The notes beneath the pieces were generated by a model. It worked only from the letters and a program-made list of their open reading frames with translations. It made no database searches and was not told the origin of the DNA. Positions 33,688 to 43,622 of a DNA stretch of 63,462 nucleotides are shown here, one piece after another. Position 1 is the first letter of the stretch; every line of letters begins with the position of its first letter. Source of the DNA: Pelagophyceae sp. CCMP2097 (Eukaryota > Sar > Pelagophyceae); assembly GCA_026770575.1 (NCBI GenBank), contig MU657166.1:305292-368753 (forward strand), written 5' to 3'. A program made the position numbers and the translations under genes.

Positions 33688-35528
33688 TTAGTTGCAAGCA
33701 GCAAGCGTCATGAGGCGCGCCAAGCACTCGTCGACGTCCGTGTCCTCGACAAAGTCGAAGAGCGACGTCTTCGACCCGTCGGGCGCCTTCATCACCGGGT
33801 CCACGGACCACGCCTTGATCGTCTCCAGGGAGAGGCCGGCCTTGATCAAAAGCTTTCCAAAAATGTCCGTTTCCACGGAAGCGCCGAGCCAGTTCGCGCG
33901 TTCAGCCAACGCCTCAAACGGCGACGCGGACGCGTGGACGCCGTTGTCGCCGACGTCGCAGGCGGCCTTCAGCCCAAGAGCCTTCCAGTCGTTGGCGATG
34001 ATGCCTCGGAGCGCGTCCGCGGGCGCGTCGGCGGGGTCCGTCGGCCCGAGTGCTTTCCCGCGGAAGTCGGACCAGGAGCACTGGCTCGCGGGCCACTCGA
34101 TGGTGAAGTACTTGATGCACGTGCCCGGTTCGGTGAACTTTGAGCGCATGGACATAAAAAAGCCGTTGAAGACGTAGAGCGCCTTGCCTTGCAGCTCGAC
34201 GAGGCCGCAGTAGAAGCCGCCGCCGAATTTCACCAGCTTCTTCGCCTTCTTGCAGACCGCCCAGGCGTTGTCCAGGCCCGCGGCGTCGATGCCAAACTCC
34301 TTGCAAGCGTCCATCGCGTTGAGCACCTTACCAGACGCCAGCGCGGCAGACCAGGAAATCCCAAACTGCGCTTGAAACTTCTCCGCCGGCACGTTCAACT
34401 GCGCCGGCTTCAAAATAGTCGCTTTCGAGGCGATGGCGTAGTAGTGCTGGTCGATCAACAGTTTGGCGTCAATCTCTTCCGCGGTGATGGTGCCGCAAGA
34501 CGTCACCTTGAAGCCCTTGCCGGCGAAATAACCCTGGGCCAGTCCGACGACGGCGTCGGTAACCGCGTGCGGCTTGACGAAGACGTAGGCCGCGTTCATG
34601 GCCACAACGTTGGAAGTGTTGCCCCAGTCGTAAGACTGGCCGACGACCCAGTCCGCGCCCGACGGCGTCGCGCCGAACGAGGCCATCTTGTTGTTGATGG
34701 GCAACTTGGACAGCGCCGAGGCGAAGTAGGAAGCCAGAGTGGGCTCGGCCCATAACGCAGAGCGGAGGGCCAGCAGCTTCGGGTACTCGAAACCAGCCTT
34801 GTAAGAGTGGAACGCCTTGATGGCCAGCAGCTGGTCCACGAGCTCGCCAATGTGGAAGTCGGCCACGTTGGGCTTGGCGCCCAGAGTGTACGGGCCCTCG
34901 GCGATGACGGCCTCGAGCTTGGCGAGGGAAGCGTGCGACAGTAACGCTTCGAGGCCGGACGTGGAGCCCGAGTACACGGCGGCGCACATCGTGTTCCGCA
35001 GGTCCATGGCCTCGCAAAGAAGCTCATCTACTTTGACCTCCTCCTTGCGCGTCGCCCCGGCGAGGCCGAGCTTTGTCCCGAGGTAGCGCATACACGCGTT
35101 CGTCTGCGCCACGACCGTGCCGTCGGCGTCTTTCACGTAGGGAAGGTTCATAAGAGGGTTCTGCTCCTTCAACGCCGGCTTGGCAGAGAACCAAGTCGAC
35201 ATGTCCCAGCCTAGAAGACCGGCGTCAAGGAAGCGGTCCGATAGGGGTTCGACGGTCTTTTGACGCGGCACTTGAACGCACCGCCTCCGGTTTTTTCCGT
35301 GCAGTCGTAGCAGACGGCGGTGTACGGCTCCTCGGCGTACTCGCAGATCATGCGCAGCGGCGCGCCGAGGCCGCGGATCGTCCAGTAGCCGACCTATTTC
35401 GGCGGGGAAATTCGCGAGACCGCCTCTTCGGTTCTGCAAAGGCAAGAGTCGCGCGACGAAGAAGCTTCGGGTGCGGGCGTCGCAAAATGGCCCCACGGGG
35501 CGCCGACGGCGGGGGAGCGCACCTCCAT
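33688..35528 (-). CDS. GST-NDPK-like fusion protein
   Basis: Exons 35528-35523 (only ATG GAG), 35393-35282 and 35210-33688 (introns 129 and 71 nt) give 546 aa. The first third is a glutathione S-transferase: VGYWTIRGLGAPLRMICEYA, NLPYVKD with a thioredoxin-fold cis-Pro, and an alpha-helical second domain (PNVADFHIGELVDQLLAI). The rest is a nucleoside diphosphate kinase-like fold: YVFVKPHAVTDAVVGLAQGY, NGFFMSMRSKFTEPG and SWSDFRGKALGPTDP. The NDPK active-site motif NxxHGSD is not present, so kinase activity is doubtful. The two-codon first exon was chosen because it is the only ATG splicing in frame to the GST start. Confidence 0.8.
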
Positions 35529-36322
35529 TGCTGCTGCTGTTTGGGACACGTACGATGCCGAAACAGCGATGACCCGGAATCTCGTTCTTTACGGCGACAT
35601 CCGCAGGAAAGATGTGAAAAAGCACTTAATCCAAGGTAGCAGTCGAGACTGCGCATCCAGAGGAGCGGCTGTTGACATGAAAATATGACACCATCTGTCA
35701 CTGACGTAGGAAAGGGGGGTAACCACTTGACCAAGAGGCAGCCAAGAAAGGGAGCCGCTTTTTCGTGAATTCCCACGGAAGCGGGCCCGAATCGCTTCCG
35801 TCGTGCCGCAGCGCGTGAGAGGCCACAGAGGACATGCCAAAGCGTCACTTTAAAGTTCTAGGAGGACATCCGCAGAAGTCGTCCATCGAGCCGGATGCCG
35901 TCCTTTGGCCCCGCTCGCGTCGCCTCCTTTGCGGCCGGGGTGCATCTTCGCCGGCGTCGTGTTTGAAGATCAGGGTTTGAACACTTCCGAAATTGTCTTC
36001 CGCGCGCCCGCGAGGCCGCAGTTCCAAGTCGAACAGAACTACGTGCGACAAAGTCGCGCGATTTGAGTCACACGCATAAAAAGCGCACCTTGGAGTAGAG
36101 TTCGCTCTCACGTGGTCGCCGCGCCGCGTACAGCACCTGCGAAGACGTGCGTCGCGTCTCGAAAACGTCAGTCGCGGAGACGCCACGGAAGCCACGGCAG
36201 CGGCGCCCAGCGACGCACGTCGAGCCTGTGTGGCGTAAACGTCTGGAGATGACGACATCTCCGTCCGTATGATCCCTGCCGCCCCCACAGAGCCCCTTTC
36301 AGAAGCAATGCCGTCGGGGCGC
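35529..36322. other. Intergenic region
   Basis: Open frames at 35845-36288 (minus) and nearby are not supported by composition or motifs. I see no further structure. Confidence 0.4.
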
Positions 36323-36622
36323 TTACGGCGGCAGCGCCGCGTCCGACCGCTTCGGGCCCAGCGCCTTGGTCGCCCTACGCGATTGCATTTTTAAGAGCGC
36401 GCCCGCGTCGAAGAGGTTTGGCCGTCGACAGGGCGCTCCGTGACGTCCCGGCGCACGAATACGCCCCAGCCTCAGAGGACCCTCTTCGACAAGAGGTGCG
36501 CGGGCGCCCGCGCCGGACGCGGCTTTGGACACTTGCGTGCGCAGCTCGAGAGTGCGCTTGAGGTACAGAGCGGCGGCCCCAGAGGCCCCGCAGCCCACCG
36601 CAAAGGAAACAAATAGCTCCAT
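36323..36622 (-). CDS. Hypothetical small membrane protein
   Basis: Begins MELFVSFAVGCGASGAAALY, a single N-terminal hydrophobic segment, followed by LKRTLELRTQVSKA and a basic low-complexity tail; 99 aa if unspliced. No family recognised. It may be the first exon of something longer or spurious. Confidence 0.3.
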   Translation of the reverse strand: MELFVSFAVGCGASGAAALYLKRTLELRTQVSKAASGAGARAPLVEEGPLRLGRIRAPGRHGAPCRRPNLFDAGALLKMQSRRATKALGPKRSDAALPP

Positions 36623-36961
36623 CACCGCGCCGGGCAGCGGGGCGGCGCGGGGCGGGCGGGAGACGACGACGAGTCCTCAAAGGTTCGCCGCTCCCGGGGG
36701 GGTTGAGAGACGGCTCTTCTAGATCTCCTCCGAGTCGTGGACGTACGACGCGTCTCCAAATTCAGCGAAGCCCCGCCACCGCGTCGCCGTGGTCTCGACG
36801 TCCCTCAGTCAACGGTGCGCTTCCTCGGAGCGCGGCGTCCTTTGTCCTTGGAGACCGTTCGATCTCTGTGGCTCCTTGTCTGCCTCTGCTCGTCTGCGAC
36901 GCGCGTCGCGTGAGCCCACCCCCTGCATACAGGGATTGATCAGAACCCGCTGGTTAGGAAT

Positions 36962-37530
36962 CTAGAGGCGGCGACCGCGGCGGCCCGACTTGCGGCGGGT
37001 CGAGTCGGACGGGATGGGCGTCACGTCCTCGATGCGGCCAATCTTCAGGCCCGCGCGAGCCAGCGCGCGCAGCGCAGACTGCGCGCCCGGGCCGGGCGTC
37101 TTGGTCTTGTTGCCGCCCGTGGCGCGCATCTTGATGTGCACCGCAGTCACGCCAAGGTCCTTGCAGCGGACCTACGTGGAAACGTCGTTCGAAACGTCGT
37201 TTTAAGCGCCGCGCTCCACAAAGACGCGCGCGGCCCGTGCGTGCGTAGCCCCCCTAAGCGCTGGCCCCCCGCCCCGTCATAAAGTAAACGCACAGCGACG
37301 TCCTGGGCGGCGAGCATGGCCGCGTACGGCGACGCCTCGTCGCGATCGGCCTTGACCTTCATGCCGCCCGTCACGCGCACGAGCGTCTCGCGGCCCGAGA
37401 GATCGGTGACGTGGACGAACGTGTCGTTGAACGAGGCGAAGATGTGCGCCACCGCGAACACCTGCTCGCCCTCGGCCACCTTGGGGCCGAGCGAGGTCAC
37501 CTCCTTGACGACTTCGACCTTCTTCGACAT
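36962..37530 (-). CDS. RPS14: Cytosolic ribosomal protein uS11 (S14)
   Basis: Exons 37530-37294 and 37171-36962 (intron 122 nt, donor GTGCGT) give 148 aa, the normal length. Characteristic blocks: [58 protein letters not shown] and the basic C-terminus [15 protein letters not shown], which reaches the platform of the 40S subunit. The start MSKKVEV lies 8 nt after a 39-nt poly-C tract in the sense strand (see the repeat at 37539-37577). Confidence 0.97.
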
Positions 37531-37537
37531 GATGCGG

Positions 37538-37538
<1 letters not shown>

Positions 37539-37577
<39 letters not shown>
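37539..37577 (-). repeat. 39-nt poly-C (sense) tract upstream of RPS14
   Basis: An uninterrupted run of 39 G on the plus strand, C in the sense of RPS14, ends 8 nt before its ATG, so it lies in the 5' UTR or core promoter. Homopolymer length may be inexact in the assembly. Confidence 0.85.
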
Positions 37578-37985
37578 CTGAAGGGGAGAAGAGGCGCGGA
37601 GTGGGTGGAGGCCGGTCGGTTAGGACGTCCTCGGCGAAAACTCGGTGCGACGAGTTTTGCGAATGAGTTGGAGACGGTGATTGGCGATGGCGATTCAAAA
37701 TCGCTGGACCGCATTTGCATTAAGATTTGATCAAATCACCCTTGTCGTTGAGGCGTGCGTCTGCGGAGGGGCGCTCAAGGTGCGCGCGTCGGAGCGTTCG
37801 AGAAGGCGCGAGTTCCATTACGCGCTCCGGTTTGCAACCGGCGCACTCGCTCGCATATTGGACAAACCCACAGTCATCCGTCGGAGGATGGTCACGGTGG
37901 AGAGAGGAAAAAGGTTAGGGAATTTGGACGACGGCCGATGCGTGTCTGGGAAGGTGGTCCCGTCGTCGATCGCGCGCGGTGGGGC

Positions 37986-40090
37986 TCAGGCGAACCAGCG
38001 GCCGAGGCCGAGGGCGTTGGCGACGCGGGTCGAGTAGCTCGATTCGGGGGCCTCTTCGGCCGTGGGCGCCTCGACGGCCTCAAAGGCCTCGTCCACCTCG
38101 TCTGCCTTGTCCTCGAATGAGCCGCCGGTGGCCAGGAGCGCCTCGACGGCGTCAGCCTTGGGGTCGGCGCGGCGGAGCTGCGCCTGGTACACACGATCCG
38201 AGCCGAGCTCGCGCGCCTTTTCAGCCTTAAGGGCCGTGGCGGCCTCAGCGCGTTTCGCCGCTTCGGCGTGCTTCTCCGACGGGATGACGACGCCGTCCAA
38301 AGCGCGGTTCGCCGCGGCGCCGGCGGCCTTTTCCGTGGTCTTTGCCGCGCGGTCGACGATTTGCTGCACGGCCTCGTCGTGGCGGCCCTCCGAGGCCTGC
38401 CACGCCGCGTGCTTCGCCGCAGCAGCTTTGGAGGCCAAATCGTCCGCCTCCAAACGCTTCTTCGCCGCCGTCAGCACGGCGGCGGACCCGAGCGACGCGC
38501 CCTTTGTGCGCTTCTCGAGTTGGTGCTGCTCTGCGCGCAGCGCCGCGTCCGCCTCTTTTTGCTCTAAAGCCGCCTCGCGTTCCAGGCGCTCCGCCTCGTC
38601 GGCGGCCAGGCGCGCCTCCTTGGCGCGGTCGACCTTGCCCGTCTGCGCCGCGGCGCGGTCCGAGACGGCCTTGTCCGCCGTGACCTTGAGGTCTGCGGCT
38701 TTTTCGAGTTTGGCCGAGAGCGCCAACGCGGCCGCTGCCTTTTCCGCCGCCAGGCGCTCAGCCGCCGCGCCGACGCGCTGCGCGTCCAAAGCGGAGAAGC
38801 GCGTCGCTTCTTGGAGCGACGCCGCCTTGCGCGCCGCCGCCTCGACGTTCTTCTTCTCGAGCTGCGCTTTGAGCTCGGCCGACTCCGCGGCGTCGGCCTC
38901 GTCGCGCCGCTGTTTAGCTGACTCGACCTTGTCCGTCTCGTGCTGCGCGCGGCCGAGTTTCTCCTCGAGCTGCAAGGCCTTGCGCGCCGACGCCGTCGTC
39001 ATACGGTCGTCTAGGACTTGTTGCTTTGAAGGAGAAGAGGGCGCCTGCGTCTTCGGGGACCGCGGTCCGGCCTTAGCCACCTTGGCGTCGAGGATATCCT
39101 GCCGGCGCTTCTCCGCGCCGGCGAGCTTTGCGGCGAGGGCCGCCGCGCCGTCGGGCGAGGAAGGCTTTGTTACCGTCTTGACGGCCGCCTTTAAAACCTT
39201 TGCCGACAGAATCTCCGCGCGCCGCTGCTCCGCGTCGCCGAGGCGCGCCTCGAGCTTTTCCAGCGAAGCGGGCTCCGGCCGGCTGCCCTTCAAAATAGCA
39301 GATTGCGCCGCCTTGAAGCGAATCTGCTCGAGTTCGACGTCGCGGCGGACCTCGGCATCTTGTAAACGCTCGTCCAGCTGCTCCTTCGTCACGCGCGGCG
39401 AGACTGGGGCGACGGCCTTGACAAAGGCCTTTGCCTTGATGGCCTCTAAATGCTCGCCGCGCCTCTCGGCGGCGGCGGCGAGCTTGCGGTCGATGTTCGC
39501 CTGCGACGAAGGCGACGACGGCGCGGAGACGGCCTTGACCTTGGCTTTGTCTCGCACGCCGTCGAGGAAGAGGTTCCGGCGCTCTTCTGCGCCGCTGAGC
39601 TTGAGCTCGATATTTTCGATGGAGACAGTAAGTTCTTTGGGCGCCTTCTTTTGCGAGAAGGTCTGCGCCTTGAAAACACGCGCGTCCAGCTCCACCGTCC
39701 GCCGCAGCTCCGCCTCGCGCAGCTTCATCTCGACGTCCTCGATGTTGTGGCGAGGTGAGGCGGGGGCGACGTCGCGGACGGCGGCCTTTAAAACCTTTGC
39801 CGCGAGAGCCTCGTTGCGACGCGCCTCGGCACCTTCGAGCTTCGCGGCCGAGTCCGCCGGCGACGCGGGCGTCTTGCCAGGAGTCAGCTTGGCAGCCACC
39901 GACGCGGGGACCTACGCGTGGGGCGTTCAAACGTGCCATTTTGCGCGTGGGGCCAATTGGTGGGGCATTCAAACGGGCGGCATTTAGAATATTTCGGCAA
40001 TCTCGAGGAGCGGGGGCGCACCTTGAAGGCGATGTTCGCGGCGTCGCTGTCGACGAGCGCGGCCTTGGTCGGCGTCGACGGCGTCGCCAT
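37986..40090 (-). CDS. Stathmin-like repeat coiled-coil protein
   Basis: Exons 40090-40022 and 39911-37986 (intron 110 nt) give 664 aa. Residues about 40-370 hold some eight repeats of roughly 45 aa built on LxxAExRRxxxLxxKVxKA (for example LGDAEQRRAEILSAKVLKA and LSGAEERRNLFLDGVRDKAK). They are separated by Ser-Pro linkers (PASPRHN, APSSPSS, PVSPRVT, KPSSPDG). This pattern recalls the tubulin-binding repeats of stathmin. The C-terminal half is a long Ala/Glu/Lys coiled coil ending SSYSTRVANALGLGRWF. A microtubule or cytoskeletal role is inferred; the SP sites suggest control by proline-directed kinases. Confidence 0.7.
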
Positions 40091-40313
40091 TGCGCGGGCG
40101 GACGGGAGGGGCCTCTGTTGATCGGTGGCTGATATTTTTTCTCGGCGCGTAAACGGCCGTCGGTCGGAACATCGCCAAAATACAAATGCAAGGGCCGGTG
40201 ACTCTGAGAACATTCTTCGAGGATCCGATGGGCCAAGCCACTCCCCGGAATGCCCGGCAGAAAGACGCAGCGTGCCCGGGCATCAAACGGGCTCAGATGG
40301 CGGCCTTAGGAGC

Positions 40314-41363
40314 TTATTGCTTCTTCTTGTCATCCTCTTCATTTGCTTCCTTGGCCGCCCTCTTCTCCTTTTTCTCCTTTTTCTCCTTCTTTTCTTTGTC
40401 CTTGTCCGTCTCCTCGTCCTCGTGCGGCGTGAACATGCCGACGAGTACGAGTGCGCAGCCGAAAAAGGCAAAGCCGTAGGAGAAAACCCGATAGTCCACC
40501 TTCTCGAACAAATTCTCCAAATAGTCGTGCATCGGAGAGAGGCGGCCGCGCCGCGGCGGGATCAGCTTCGGCTTGCCGCGAGTCTCGACAAGAGTGCCAA
40601 CCTAGGAAGAGCGTAGGGGGGGGCATCTTCAGAGATGGTTCCGAAAACTCTCGGGAGGGCATGTCATCGGCGCCTCGCGTCTACCCCATGGTTTGAGCCG
40701 GACGCGGCTTTCCGGACCCATTCGCGTAGGGCTTCGACGGTCCGGTTCTCGTCGGTGTAGTACCAGAGCCAGCCGTGCGAAAGTAAGGCAATTTGCGGGT
40801 ACGTTTGGAGCTTGAAACGGGCCACGATGGGGTCATCCGTCGTGTTGGTGATGGCGATGACGCCCACAGAAGTCTAACGAAGCGAGTTGGGGCAAACGGT
40901 ATGCTTGCCGAAGAAGGTTCAGTCAAGACGGGACTCCTCCAATCATCCTCCCTGGGCTCCGGCCGTCCCTTCCGCGCGAGACGTACGTTAGCCGTCGAGT
41001 TGACGTTGATCGAGAGGGCGACGACGAGCTCCTAAGATGGTCCGGCGTGCGCGGGTCCGCGGCAAGAGACTGCCGGTAGATTGCCGGTAGACTCACGTCC
41101 GCGAGCAGCTGTGCCAAGTCATCGCAAGTCTGTTTCAGCGCCACGCAGTCGCCGTCGCAGGCCGCCTCGTCGAAGAACGCGACGAGCCACTCGCCGTAGC
41201 GGCCGCGCCGCGTCGTCGGGTCCAAAACGGTTTCGTTGAGAGGCGTTGCCACTGTCTTGTTCGCCTTGAGAACGACCGGCGGCGCATCGAGGTCTTCCAC
41301 CAAATCGTCGGCCGAGACGCCGAGCAGCGCCACGGCCAAAACGAGTGCCAATCTGCGGATCAT
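40314..41363 (-). CDS. TMX-like ER membrane thioredoxin
   Basis: Exons 41363-41097, 41033-40989, 40873-40685 and 40601-40314 (introns 63, 115 and 83 nt), all phase 0, give 262 aa. MIRRLALVLAVALLGVSA is a signal peptide. The thioredoxin fold shows GEWLVAFFDEAACDGDC, ELVVALSINVNSTAN, VGVIAITNTTDDPIVARFKL and the cis-Pro in QTYPQIALL. The active site is CDGDC (CxxxC) rather than CxxC. A membrane helix (FSYGFAFFGCALVLVGMF) follows and the tail is Lys/Glu-rich, ending KKKQ, a dilysine ER-retrieval signal. The domain order matches TMX oxidoreductases. The last exon could instead be a separate gene, but phase, TM and KKxx argue for one. Confidence 0.72.
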
Positions 41364-41610
41364 GCTGCCGCGAACGAGGAAGGCGCTTCAAGGCTCGAGG
41401 TTCGACGTGTTTTCGGCGATGGGTGTCGCCGTTTTTTGCGCGTCCGAGTCGTCTACTCAGTGCAATCAAAGGCGGTTTAGGGTACCCCAATATTAATAAC
41501 CTGTTGTTATTGATGGTGCCGAGGCCGCCTGCGGACCGTAAGAATCTCCCGTTTTAATGGCATTTTAAGGTATTTGGAAGGTAAATACCAAGCGAATTGT
41601 TCGTTTACCG

Positions 41611-41697
41611 GTAATTGAGGACCCGAAGGGTCCTTGCCGTTTAATCAACGTCAGTTTACGGCAAGGGCCCTTCGGGTCCTTTGATTGAAGGATTACT
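41611..41697. repeat. Palindromic short element, copy 2
   Basis: Inverted, almost identical copy of 9-96; arms GGACCCGAAGGGTCCTTGCC and its complement. Outer ends read GGTAATTGAGG and GAAGGATTAC. Confidence 0.8.
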
Positions 41698-41840
41698 AGT
41701 ATCTGACCGGTGAGGGTTAGGGAACTTGGCGGAGGAACTTGGCGGAGGAAAATTTCGCACCACAACGGAATTCGATTTCGAATTCATTTTTTAGGCGATT
41801 ATTTTCGGCGACGTGCCCTGGTGCAAATACGAACTACAAT

Positions 41841-41870
41841 ACTACGGCTCCCTTCGGGAGCCTGGAATAT
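41841..41870. repeat. Short hairpin repeat, copy 2
   Basis: GGCTCCCTTCGGGAGCC followed by TGGAATAT, as at 7986-8017. Confidence 0.6.
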
Positions 41871-42160
41871 GCGGCGCCCGCGCAGCGGCGATGGCGTCCG
41901 CAGGCGGTGGTGGTCTGTGGCAGCCCGAAGCTGCGGGCGAGGCACGATATTACACGTTTGTAATGAAATGATACGCCGACGTAAAGAATCAGACTCGAAC
42001 GAGGCCATCTACGGGTCGAGCGTGCGGAGCGCGACTCTCGGATCGCACTTGTGCGAAGGATCTTCAATGTCGGCCGCCTCGATGCCGCCGCCGCCGTCTC
42101 GCGCTCGACGCGGCTGTCGGGGCGGGTTGGGGCGGGTTTGAGAAGGAGGGTATTCTTAGT

Positions 42161-43291
42161 TCACCTTGTCGCCCTGGTGGCCTTCTTGGGGCCCTTTTTG
42201 CTTGGTGGAGTGCCCTTGCCGGCGGCCTGGAGCTTCTCGAGGCCCTCACGGCGGCGCCGACGGAAACCGGAATCAAGTTTCACCGCTGACCGCAGCTCTT
42301 TAGACGCGCACGCGAGCGCACCCACTTCAGCGTCGCGCGACGCCGCGAGGACGCGGGACAGCGAACGCTCCGGCAGGCCGCAAAGGCCCCGCCGCGCCGC
42401 GCTCGCGGCGGGAGCCGCGTCCTCCGCCACCGCTGGTACTGGTGCTGTCGAGGCGGACGGGGGCGTGTCCGCCGCGTCCTGCAGTTCCGCGGTGGCGGTC
42501 CTCGCGGCGCGTTCACCGGCGCGGACAAAGGCGCGGAAGACGCCGTCGCGATCGTAGTCGTAGGCCAGAAGCGGCAGTGCCTCTTTGGCGCGGTCCTTGC
42601 GGCGTCTTTGCCCGCCGTCATTTGCGGCGGCGTCTGCGGCCGCGGCGGCATCTGCGGCGGTGTTGACGTCGGCGAAGCTGACAGCGAAACGGACAAGGTT
42701 GAGGCCATTTTGCAAGAGCCACGCGTTTCTTTCAGCGTTCCGTTGCGGCGCGGCCCTCGCCCGCCGTGCGCCCGCCTCGCTCGACGCGGCCACCGCCAAG
42801 CGAGTCGTGCGACAGGCTCCGGATAAAACGCCGACGTCAGCGTCGTTTTGCAAGTACGCGGCAAGGATGTTTACGACGGCGTCCGGCAGCGTTTCGAACG
42901 GCCCCGCGCCTTCAGGCTCGCCGAATTCAAAGGCCCGACGCTCCTCGGGCCGGGGCCCGAAGCCGCGCAGCAACAAGAGAGGCGGAACCTCGGCGTCGCC
43001 CTCTTCGACGGCGGCGGCCGGCCGCGCGTGGGCGATTGACAGGTCGTGAGAGAACTTGCATCTTCTCGCAGAGCACGCCTCGCGGTGGAAGTGGTCGTTG
43101 CAGAGCGGCTTGCAGCCGCGTCGATCGTCGACGAGGTAAAAGTCGACGTCTTGGTCGAGTCTTAAGAGCTGGCGGACGCATTCGCCGCTCTTCTCACGCG
43201 AGCTCTGAACAGCCCTCTTAGCCTCGGCCTTCTTCTGTGCCACGTCAATCCCGCGGCGGTGGTGCCCGCCCTCCTTGAGACCCGACGGCAT
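42161..43291 (-). CDS. CCCH zinc-finger protein with F-box-like motifs
   Basis: Single exon, 376 aa from ATG 43291. A CCCH finger C-x8-C-x4-C-x3-H lies at CNDHFHREACSARRCKFSH (about residue 60), likely RNA-binding. Two F-box-like helices follow: FETLPDAVVNILAAYL (about 125) and GLPERSLSRVLAASRDAE (about 310), each continuing into a V/A-C-x3-R segment typical of F-box ends. The C-terminus is Lys-rich (KKGPKKATRATR). The combination suggests an SCF-type adaptor with an RNA-binding module; neither role is proven. Confidence 0.65.
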   Translation of the reverse strand: MPSGLKEGGHHRRGIDVAQKKAEAKRAVQSSREKSGECVRQLLRLDQDVDFYLVDDRRGCKPLCNDHFHREACSARRCKFSHDLSIAHARPAAAVEEGDAEVPPLLLLRGFGPRPEERRAFEFGEPEGAGPFETLPDAVVNILAAYLQNDADVGVLSGACRTTRLAVAASSEAGARRARAAPQRNAERNAWLLQNGLNLVRFAVSFADVNTAADAAAAADAAANDGGQRRRKDRAKEALPLLAYDYDRDGVFRAFVRAGERAARTATAELQDAADTPPSASTAPVPAVAEDAAPAASAARRGLCGLPERSLSRVLAASRDAEVGALACASKELRSAVKLDSGFRRRRREGLEKLQAAGKGTPPSKKGPKKATRATR

Positions 43292-43622
43292 GGCCACGTG
43301 CGCTGGCGAGGCTCGTCCGGATACCAAAAAGCGCACTCGTCGCCAAAACGGGTGACTGTTCAAGCGTAGTCACGACTTTCGACTCAGCCAAGTGGCCACG
43401 TGTGGTAGCTGGGACTGGCAGCTGATGATTTGGTTATCGTCCCCGTGTGTGGGTTTGGGCGATTCGTTTTGAATCTAGCGTCGAGTCTCAGTGCGCCCGA
43501 CGCCGGAAGCCAACCCCATGTGGCACCTGCAGCAGGCTCCAAAAGGCGCTCCCCCGGCACTCCCCAGGCGCTCGTGCATCCTCGCCCGCGCCTCGGAGCG
43601 CGCGAGAGGCTCCACGGGACGT

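Larger units (their letters stand above)
41364..42160. other. Intergenic repeat cluster
   Basis: Contains two short palindromic repeats (next entries) and a small hairpin GGTATTT...AAATACC near 41569-41590. No gene is supported. Confidence 0.6.

Noticed and set aside
35845..36288. Minus-strand open frame as a gene
   Set aside because: No recognisable domain, no splice continuity and random-looking Arg/Ser composition.
40601..40664. Separate small gene for the TM/Lys-rich exon at 40314-40601
   Set aside because: Phase, acceptor TAG|GTT, membrane helix and KKKQ end fit it as the last exon of the TMX-like gene; kept as one gene with moderate confidence.
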